DNA of 64,000 nucleotides from Fomes fomentarius (taxonomy: Eukaryota > Basidiomycota > Agaricomycetes > Polyporales > Polyporaceae), in contig JABYQN010000004.1 in the NCBI GenBank assembly GCA_022606135.1, positions 62,001 through 126,000 of the forward strand. The letters run 5' to 3'. Below the pieces are notes generated by a model. The model did no database searches. It was not told where the DNA came from and saw nothing but the letters and a program-made list of their open reading frames with translations. Below, piece by piece: positions 56,998-64,000 of this stretch (within the stretch, counting starts at the first letter, position 1; the number at the start of each line of letters is the position of its first letter). The position numbers and the translations under genes are program-made.

Positions 56998-58722
56998 CTA
57001 ACAACAAACGACAACATCCGCATAGTCAGAAAGCTCCGACATGAACGGGGCAGCAATCGTCCTTATCATTTCAGCGTTCGTCGGTGCCCCCTTGACACTC
57101 GAGAACCGCCCGCCGCCGTGTGCATCCTCAACACCATACAGCTCCAACCTCCCGAGCCGCCGCCTTCCGGCGAGTCCTTCCTTCAAGATATCCAACAGCC
57201 CACGTAGCTCCTTCGTCGTCCCCGAGCGTTCTCCATCGCCCTTCCGGATCGTCGGGATCCAAGCTAACTCGAGGGCATCGCAGTCATTCCTCGAGTCGGC
57301 ATCGACTGCGCCTTTACCTGTGGGATTCCCACAGTACTCGAGGAACCACCGCACGAACGCAGGTCCGACACTCCTTGGCGCATCACCAGTCACCTCGAGG
57401 CGACGGAGGTGCGACATGCGCCGGAAGAAGGCGACCCATGGTCCGTGATGCGGGTAGGAGCAAAGGAAGGAGTCGAGTGAGATAGTGAGTGTGCGGACAT
57501 CCAGCTCGAGAAGAGGCTCGAGGAGTCCGTCTAGGTCATCTTGTGTCGACCGGTCGACATACGTCAGCGCACTGAAGCGTTCTTCCTCTCCAGAGTCACC
57601 GGAAACGTAACACTGAACGGAGACCTCGCCCCACTTCATCGGATGCTGGATCACCAGACGGTCGATCGCAGGAGGCCCATATAGAGCCGGGAGCCTAGGA
57701 GGGATCGCGGTCCGGAAGGAATCGCCCCGCGCGTAGAATGGCGAGATGTTCACTGCGGTGGACGGAGAGCGAGCGAAGTGGGAGAGGAGTTCACGCGTTG
57801 TGTCGTGGCTGTCCTCGATGGAGAGGTACCGGAGATGTGGTAGGTCGACGCCAGTCAGGTAGAGGTCGTAGGGTTTGGCTGCCCATTCTGCGGGCAGCGT
57901 TCCTTGCAGGGACAGCGAACGTAGGGAAGGACACCGTCGAACCGCGTCTCCGAGGTCTGTCGGGTCGCGGATTTCTCCTGAGATCGTAAGCCTTTCTAGT
58001 GAGCTAACGGTCGAGGTGGTGGTGACGAAGCCCCCATCGAGATACAGCTCGCGTAAGCTTGGAAGGGAAGCATCGTCCAGGACCAGTTTGTCAGGGTCAG
58101 CAGCGTCGCAAAACGCATGCAACTCACGCAGGCTAGACATGCCCGAAGACAGTGCACGCTGGAGCGTCGCGGACGCCGCCTTGCTGATGCGCACTTTCAG
58201 AGAGGAGATCCTCTGCCTGTGATCGGACAGGGCTGTCCAAGCCGAGTGGAAGCCGTGATTGATGGTCAAGTGCAGAGGTATCACGCCAGAGCGCGACAGT
58301 GCAACGTGCAGAAACTCCTGCTGGGATCTCCTCCCGTCGAAAGGCGCCTCGCTCGAGATCGCATTGGCCCAGAAACATGGCGTATTCTGGATGAGCGAGT
58401 GCCAGTAGCGACATACATGCGCTATGCGCAGGTCCCGACGCGTGGTGTAGATTTCAGTGAAGATCTTGATGAGCAATTCGGGAGGAAGGGCATGGATGGG
58501 AGAGCCGGCGTTGCGCACAGAACGCAAGGTAGCGATGTGGTATTCAAACTCACGAATCCGTCGCTGGTACTCCTCGGCTTGGCACAGAGCCCATGACGCA
58601 ATTGCTGTGTGGTTGAGTTTGCTGAAAGCGACTCGTTCTTGGATGGGCAAGGTTGAGATGAGGTAATCCAGGTATCCGAGCTGACGTTGGGGTAGAGAAG
58701 TCACTGTGTGCTCAACGACCAT
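56998..58722 (-). CDS. F-box protein C
   Basis: An uninterrupted 574-residue frame. A coiled-coil-like N-terminus (residues about 45-70, CQAEEYQRRIREFEYHIATL) precedes an F-box: IHALPPELLIKIFTEIYTTR, then LRIAHVCRYWHSLIQNTPCF and WANAIS. LRR-like segments follow, for example LRELYLDGGFVTTTSTVSSL, LRSLSLQGTLPAEW and LRYLSIEDSHDTTRELLSHF. The C-terminus DAHGGGRFSSVKGAPTNAEM ends SDYADVVVCC. This is the usual large agaricomycete F-box family (helix, VCRxWR motif and irregular LRRs), different from the A/B pair. It probably acts as an SCF ligase adaptor. A TATATAAA lies upstream on the minus strand, and a 5'UTR intron between 58800 and 58730 is possible. Confidence 0.82.
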   Translation of the reverse strand: MVVEHTVTSLPQRQLGYLDYLISTLPIQERVAFSKLNHTAIASWALCQAEEYQRRIREFEYHIATLRSVRNAGSPIHALPPELLIKIFTEIYTTRRDLRIAHVCRYWHSLIQNTPCFWANAISSEAPFDGRRSQQEFLHVALSRSGVIPLHLTINHGFHSAWTALSDHRQRISSLKVRISKAASATLQRALSSGMSSLRELHAFCDAADPDKLVLDDASLPSLRELYLDGGFVTTTSTVSSLERLTISGEIRDPTDLGDAVRRCPSLRSLSLQGTLPAEWAAKPYDLYLTGVDLPHLRYLSIEDSHDTTRELLSHFARSPSTAVNISPFYARGDSFRTAIPPRLPALYGPPAIDRLVIQHPMKWGEVSVQCYVSGDSGEEERFSALTYVDRSTQDDLDGLLEPLLELDVRTLTISLDSFLCSYPHHGPWVAFFRRMSHLRRLEVTGDAPRSVGPAFVRWFLEYCGNPTGKGAVDADSRNDCDALELAWIPTIRKGDGERSGTTKELRGLLDILKEGLAGRRRLGRLELYGVEDAHGGGRFSSVKGAPTNAEMIRTIAAPFMSELSDYADVVVCC

Positions 58723-59708
58723 GACGTTGTAAGATATCTAGAAAGCGCATTAAAATACCGTCATATTAGGTTGTAACTTGGATACGTACGTCGGCGTGGT
58801 CGATGGATGTTCTTCTGTTAGGTCGTTGCTAGCACCAGGGACTAAGTACAATCCAGTTTATATACCGGGTTAGCGACGCACGAGGGATACACGCTGAGAG
58901 CATTTGACATAGTGCGCCGTGGATGAAACTGATGCCACGGATCTTGGAGGACGTAAGCTGCGGGTTTGTCCCTGAAGCTAAAGTACATCAACCACGAGGT
59001 CTCGTATGAGTATCCTGGTGAACGACGCCTGCAGACGTGTCACTTGGACATGAAACGTCGGTTGAGGAAACAATGGGGTTGCAAGCCGAGCCCAAAGCGA
59101 ACGAGTGGGCTAGAATGACAGGAATGAGTAAACTCGCTTGAGTGTGGTCCGTGGAGACCCGCTCTTGACGTGGCAAGGGCGAGGCTAACTGAACTCAAAA
59201 CGGAACTCACCAACACTCCTCCCAGCCGAGCCCCCGGCCGCCGCCCCGTTCCCGCGCACAATCGCATCCACTCAACATGAGACACCGCTGGCGAATCACC
59301 GTGCTTTCGTCGCTCGTGTGAGGATGGAAGCAACCTTAAGCTATTCGGCAAAGTACCTTGTCGATGTCAACGTGCCAGTCAGTCCTGCAAGAGTTGAACC
59401 GGGTGGTGCATTTGTGCGGTCCGCAGAATAGATTTTGAATCTAAGAGTGAGGCCAAAGAATAGCCGTATGCTTTCAAATGGAGAGTATGATAGTCACGTA
59501 CTGTCGACCGTCGACGTCAGGGACTCGGTCGCTCTGGTCTCGGGCCCGGCAACCGGGTCGCTGTACTCCGGCGCTCCGGGGTATGGCCGGTAGTTTCCTC
59601 GATTTTGTTTTTGCTTTTGATCACTTCCATAACATCGCTCTGATGAATTTTCTTGAGAAATTTCTGGCCACCGGTAAAACTATCGTCCTGCATAAACATC
59701 GCGAATGC
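58723..59708. other. intergenic region
   Basis: Holds the promoter of F-box gene C and unassigned DNA up to the transposon end. A minus-strand frame at 59517-59741 is interrupted by the transposon end and has no recognisable domain. Confidence 0.45.
58857..58864 (-). promoter_or_regulatory. TATA box of F-box gene C
   Basis: The minus strand reads TATATAAA, 135-142 bp upstream of the start at 58722. Confidence 0.5.
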
Positions 59709-61176
59709 CAGTGTTGTGCGGGTTGGTTGACTAGACGACACAGACGACAGGCCAATCGACTTGTCGACTAGTCGACAAAGTCAACGGTCGACTATTCCCG
59801 ACTATTCTCACGCTGCTGTCGAGCCGGCGTCATAGGCACTATGGGCGTAGCTGGGCGTAGTTTTATATACTACATACAGTGACAGCTCGTTGTGGGCGCC
59901 GATTTCTCCTAAAACATAAATATTCAACTGCTTAGAATCGCATCAGTGTGGTCATCCTACACCCGCTCTCCCTGCACCCGCTCTCTATCGTCACCATCCT
60001 CTTCTCAATCCCCATCCATATCGAGGACACGGTTGCATATCTCCAGCTCCTCTTCTAATGTGTTAGTTGCCATACCGATTGTCCCACTCAATCCAAAATG
60101 TGTTCGAGAAAACAAAGAGTTGCTCGAGAGAAAGAGTTTTTGAGGGCAGCCATGTCGGCACTCAGTCTGTATTGATACAATGTGTGAGTGCCTCCAACCC
60201 TGCATAGAATTTGCGATGCTTCACAGATTTACAAGTGGCAAGAGGAGGGAGACTCGATGGGTCGGAGGCACCAAACAGACCATCACTTTGACTTGAAGGT
60301 TGTAGTCGGACCATGAGCTGTAGTCGTGTCAGACATCAGGGATGTGAATGGAATGGCAGACTTACCATTAATTTGAATTACCCTTTGCCTGTGTGGCGGC
60401 GAGGGGATCACTTGACAGTTTTATCCTCTCCTGCTCACTGCGAGAGTTCTGTGCGTTGCCAATTGGGATGGTCACACAGATGAGTCCCCATGCACCAGTA
60501 GCCAGCGAGAGGAGATCGGTGTTCTCTCTGGAAGGGCCCATACTGATATTGTAGCACGTCCATTGGTGAAGATCAGCACAAATCACAATACTTACAAGCC
60601 TCCTCAATCTCACGTCTTTCATGGACAACTCCACGAAGCCGATTTTGCTTCTCTTTTAAAGCATGCAGGTATCGAAGCACAGAATGCACCCGAATTTACA
60701 CTTATGGTTCCCATCCACCCCTGCTTGGGAGTTCTTGCAATGCTCCAGATGATGATAGAAGTCGTACGGCCAGTATTCAATCAGAGTCCTTGATAAGTGT
60801 TGTCGATACCAGGCTGAGTAGCTGTGGGCTGGTTATCCTTGGTGTACAACATGGTAGTGGCATCTCATTCTAAAGCTACTTTGTACATGATATAGGGGCC
60901 TGTAGAGATCGATGAAGAAGGACAAAGGAGAAATGGCGGCATGAGGATGCGCGTTGTGCATTGCGACGATACGCGCCGGGCCGCAATCACGATTGAACGT
61001 GTTCGCATTTGGTCGTCAGCCAATCATACTGCGTATTCACAGCGCTAATCAAACCTGGTGACCGCGGGAAAAGCAGGGAATAGTCAACGGTCGACTCCTT
61101 GACTTTTGCCACCCGTTGACTAGTCAACAAGACGACATTAGTCAACGTTGACCCGCGGTCGACCCGCACAACACTG
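59709..61176. mobile_element. hAT-like non-autonomous DNA transposon
   Basis: The ends are perfect 15-bp inverted repeats: CAGTGTTGTGCGGGT at 59709-59723 and its complement at 61162-61176. The CAGTG start is typical of the hAT superfamily. Both subterminal zones are dense in GTCGAC and GTCAAC words, including an identical 15-mer AGTCAACGGTCGACT at 59779-59793 and 61082-61096, plus palindromes TGTCGACTAGTCGACA (59763) and GTTGACTAGTCAAC (61115). These look like transposase-binding arrays. No transposase with BED finger or dimerisation motif was found inside 1468 bp, so it must be mobilised in trans. Flanks give no perfect 8-bp target duplication: GCGAATGC (59701-59708) nearly matches CCGAATGC (61180-61187, 7 of 8), but offset by 3 bp from the right end. 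Confidence 0.75.
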
Positions 61177-61422
61177 GCGCCGAATGCTGAGGGCTTCATG
61201 CGGATCGCGTTCTCGTCCAACGCACTTGTGTTTGAGCATTTCACAGTGAGTGGTTATTTGCATGCCCGACTCACCCCTCATCACACAGGATTGGTTCGCA
61301 GTAGTCTGATCCAGTGACTCCGGGTAAAATGCAGCACGTAGTATTCCTCCTCCTGACCCTTCCGAGAAGGTCAGCTATGATACATCCGTCTCCTGTCTAT
61401 CTATATATGACCACTCCACCCT

Positions 61423-62680
61423 TCAAGCAGTCTCGCCAGGACGGACAACCAGCTTCGTCGCGCTCACTTGGTTGTTCTTGAACTTGTCAAGTCCTGCGGC
61501 AATGCCGCCGAGACCGCCAGGGACGATCTCCACGTTCAAAGGCTGCGTTGGCGCTTCCAGTCAGACACCTCTTTCTATCAGCGACATTCCAGCTCACCTT
61601 GATGTCGCCCGACTCCAGGAGCGACGGGAGCTCCTCATACAACTTCTTACCGAACTCTTGGTGTTGTGGGAATTGGATGACACCGTGAACCTGCACGAGC
61701 GAACGGCCGTCGGACGGCTCCTTGATTGCCTCGGGCAGCACGGTGACGAGCTTGCCATTGGGTGCCAGTAGGCCGTAGGCAGCGATCTGCGTCTCCGGGA
61801 GCGAAATCGCATCATACACGACGAGGACGGGTCCGCCAGCGACCTTGTTCACCTCTGCGCGCAGGTCATTCGCGCTCAGAGTACGGTCGAAGACGTGCGT
61901 TGCGCCGAAGGATTGCAGGAGCGGCGCATTCTTCAGCGATGCGGTCGTGATGATGGGCGAAAAGCCGGAAAGCCGAGCGAGCTGGATCGCTGAGTGTCGC
62001 AAAGGGAGAGTCAGCATGTGAAGGATCCATCGAGAGCCTGGTTTCACGGTAAGAGTACGAACCGAGCGAACCGACGACGCTGGAACCGCCGATAACGACA
62101 ATCGGCTGGCTTGCGTACTTGCTCTTGCCGCCCTCGACCCATGGGGCCACGAATTGCGGGCCACCTTGGGCGTGGTAGAGACCGATGGCAGCGGTCGTGA
62201 GCGCAAGCGGGATAGCCGCGCCCTGCTCGAATGAGATCTTCTCCGGAAGCTAGAGCAAAGTATTGATATCAGTCATCTCGTCCACTCCCGTGCGATCGCC
62301 GCGGATCCAGGGTCGCGCTGCTACGTGGGAGTACCAACCTTCGCTGCGAGAGATGCGGCGACCACCGTGTACTGCTGGAACGTCGCCAGTTTGTTGTCGA
62401 GGTAGCCCTCGTACAGCACGCGGTCGCCCTTCTTGAAGGTGGTTACGCCTTCGCCAACAGCCTCGACGGTTCCAGCGGCGTCGAGACCGAGGATGGCGGG
62501 GTACTTTTCGACAAAGAGCCCGAACGCCTGGATCTTCCAGTCGACGGGGTTCAAGCCAGCGGCCTCGTTCTTGATGAGGAGCTCGCCCGCGCCGGGCTTC
62601 GGGACATCGCTCGAGCTGACGGCGAACGAGCCTTGCTTCTCCTGGAGGAAGAGGGCCTTCTGCTGAGTGGGAGTCGACAT
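61423..62680 (-). CDS. MDR-superfamily reductase 4 (ToxD / enoyl-reductase like)
   Basis: Starts MSTPTQQKALFLQEKQGSFA (62680). The N-terminal domain has GAGELLIKNEAAGLNPVDWK, GLDAAGTVEAVGEGV and KGDRVLYEGYLDNKLATFQQ, the last in one exon; the paralogs have an intron at that KGDR site, so the gene has one intron fewer. After introns: LPEKISFEQGAAIPLALTTA, IVVIGGSSVVGSL, AIQLARLSGFSPIITTASL, SFGATHVFDRTLSANDLRAE, then a final exon IVPGGLGGIAAGLDKFKNNQ and the stop at 61423. It is more diverged than reductases 2 and 3. No zinc-binding cysteines. A soluble NAD(P)H-dependent reductase with unknown substrate. It lies just past the hAT element. Confidence 0.87.
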
Positions 62681-63489
62681 GGTGATTTGCGAAGCGATGC
62701 GAAAATGGTGGGTGTTGGATGGCGAGAGGAAGGAGGTGAGGCGTGAAGATATACTGCGAGATGAAGGGATGACGACAGATGCCGCGAGTGCGCACTTTAT
62801 ATACGCATCCCATGCATTATGGCGGCAACGTGCACCAGCTTACTCAGTGAGCATACTAGAAGAAGGGCGACATCTCAGATGCGCGTATGCTATCAAGTGG
62901 TTTCGCAAGGGGATGCTCAGCTTGGACCTCCCACCGTTAATTGCAGTGGCAGCGCCGTAGGGGGTCTCAGGCCGTGATGAGTTCAGATGAGGTATACGTG
63001 AGTAAGCATGCTACCATATATCAGCGCTGTACCTCCTGGAATTGCGTCTCTACGGCTGTGCATTGGTAAGTGAGAAGACACAGTCGTGCGCTTAAGTCTG
63101 TGCCGCGGCACCGCGTCATGACGGCGTGAAGGTGGTAGTACTGAACGTCTTGGGCAGTGCCTGGTGAGTTATCAAAGCTAAGACATTCGATTTGTCAGGA
63201 AGACACAGGACCAGATAGAAGCTGCTCGAAGGTCAGTTGTAGCATCCGATGTCACCCTGAGTGGCAACAGAAACCTCGTCAACCAACGCAAACCACTATG
63301 CGTAACAAGTAAATGGGATAATTTGAAGCCTCATACTACGGTCTCGTAGGCATCTGAGAGCCTTTGAATAAGGCTGGTTTTCGTCAAACCAGTTGCAAGA
63401 CGTCCCGGCATGCAAAGGCACGCCGCTGTCATCTTGAACAGATTACGAAGTCGGACGACTTGGTGGGAATATCAAAGGCATACCAATAG
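62681..63489. other. intergenic region
   Basis: Promoter of MDR reductase 4 on its left side (TATATAAA on the minus strand at 62796-62803, 116-123 bp before the start), then about 650 bp with no recognised gene. Confidence 0.5.
62796..62803 (-). promoter_or_regulatory. TATA box of MDR reductase 4
   Basis: The minus strand reads TATATAAA, 116-123 bp upstream of the start codon at 62680. Sequence direct, role inferred. Confidence 0.6.
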
Positions 63490-64000
63490 TCATCGCCGAA
63501 TTGCTAGCACCGCATGAACAAATACTGGACCAACATGGGTCATACCGAGGAGCACCAGCTGATCCAAGTTCCATTCAATCTCTTCCTCGCCGTATCGAAG
63601 GGTCCTTCCTTCCTGCATTGTCAAGGGCGTTGACCTTTCTGAGGCTGCGAAGAAGGTTGTTCGGCCACTCACCATCATTTCCTTGACATGCTTGGCAATG
63701 TGAGAGGCAAATTCGAGTCTAGGAGGTAGAACGATCTTCCGACCCGGTCCCTTTCGAAAGCAGTCTACAACTGCGGAATTTTGACGCCACATTCCTTCGT
63801 TCCCATTGATCTACAATCACGGTTTGTTAATGTATGTAACCTGAGCTTGCCATAGTATGTTCGGCAAGTACTAAGCATCGCAGACTGACCATGATTTCTA
63901 GTACCGTTTTCGGCCCCATATTGACACACAAGCAAATATGATCGGACGGTTCTAGCGGCGATGTAAACATGTCATGGGCAAGGCAGTCGTCGTAGCGTCG
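63490..64000 (-). CDS. 3' part of an unidentified gene (truncated by window edge)
   Basis: Reading from the right edge, exons appear to join CVNMGPKTVLEIM, then NEGMWRQNSAVVDCFRKGPG, RKIVLPPRLEFASHIAKHVK, and after another GT-AG intron EGRTLRYGEEEIEWNLDQLV, LLGMTHVGPVFVHAVLAIRR, with the stop at 63490. The splice continuity and even composition argue for a real C-terminus. I do not recognise the family. The 5' end lies beyond the window. Confidence 0.45.

Noticed and set aside
59517..59741. Minus-strand 74-residue frame running into the transposon end
   Set aside because: It overlaps the left terminus of the hAT-like element and has no domain. Probably not a gene.
1..64000. CRISPR arrays, operons, rRNA or bacterial-type elements
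   Set aside because: No regularly spaced repeats of the CRISPR type and no rRNA-like sequence. Intron-rich genes show this is nuclear fungal DNA.

Overview
The window is nuclear DNA of a filamentous basidiomycete, most likely an agaricomycete and plausibly a polypore. Support: genes carry many short GT-AG introns (about 45-70 nt), genes are close-packed on both strands, and the housekeeping proteins (eS10, galactokinase, Atm1-type ABC transporter) read as basidiomycete forms. Around them lie families expanded in agaricomycetes: F-box/LRR proteins, HET-domain proteins, multi-span membrane proteins and medium-chain reductases. The order-level placement is inference from protein style, not a search.

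Layout. 0-7 kb: a fungal-specific transcription-factor domain gene with no visible zinc cluster, an agaricomycete protein of unknown function, and F-box protein A. 7-11 kb: a small basic protein and a long multi-exon gene that looks like an N-terminal helical adaptor fused to a degenerate kinase. 11-14 kb: the mitochondrial ABC transporter ATM1. 14.9-20.6 kb: copy A of a membrane-protein gene and an intact LRRC40-like gene. 21-31.8 kb: RPS10, two integral membrane proteins, an MDR reductase, an intron-containing tRNA-Leu and galactokinase. 32.7-36.1 kb: F-box protein B and a small protein with an internal repeat. 36.5-40.4 kb: copy B of the 15-19 kb block, with an intact-looking membrane gene but a ruined LRR gene. 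40.5-50.4 kb: a membrane protein, two divergently transcribed HET-domain genes and two small basic proteins. 51-62.7 kb: a secreted ricin-B-fold protein, two tandem MDR reductases, a third F-box gene, a hAT-like non-autonomous transposon and a fourth MDR reductase. The last 0.5 kb holds the end of an unidentified gene.

How it fits together. There is no single pathway cluster. Galactokinase stands alone, with no GAL7 or GAL10 beside it. Three themes run through the window. (1) A direct ~4 kb duplication, 21.7 kb apart, brackets RPS10 and GAL1 and contains a 455-bp tract identical by eye, which suggests gene conversion. (2) Candidate non-self recognition genes are present: a HET pair and the adaptor-pseudokinase. 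(3) Four ToxD-like reductases share intron positions and several have clear TATA boxes, as expected of inducible genes. Exon joins were made by eye from GT-AG sites and frame continuity. Outer gene limits are firmer than individual splice sites.
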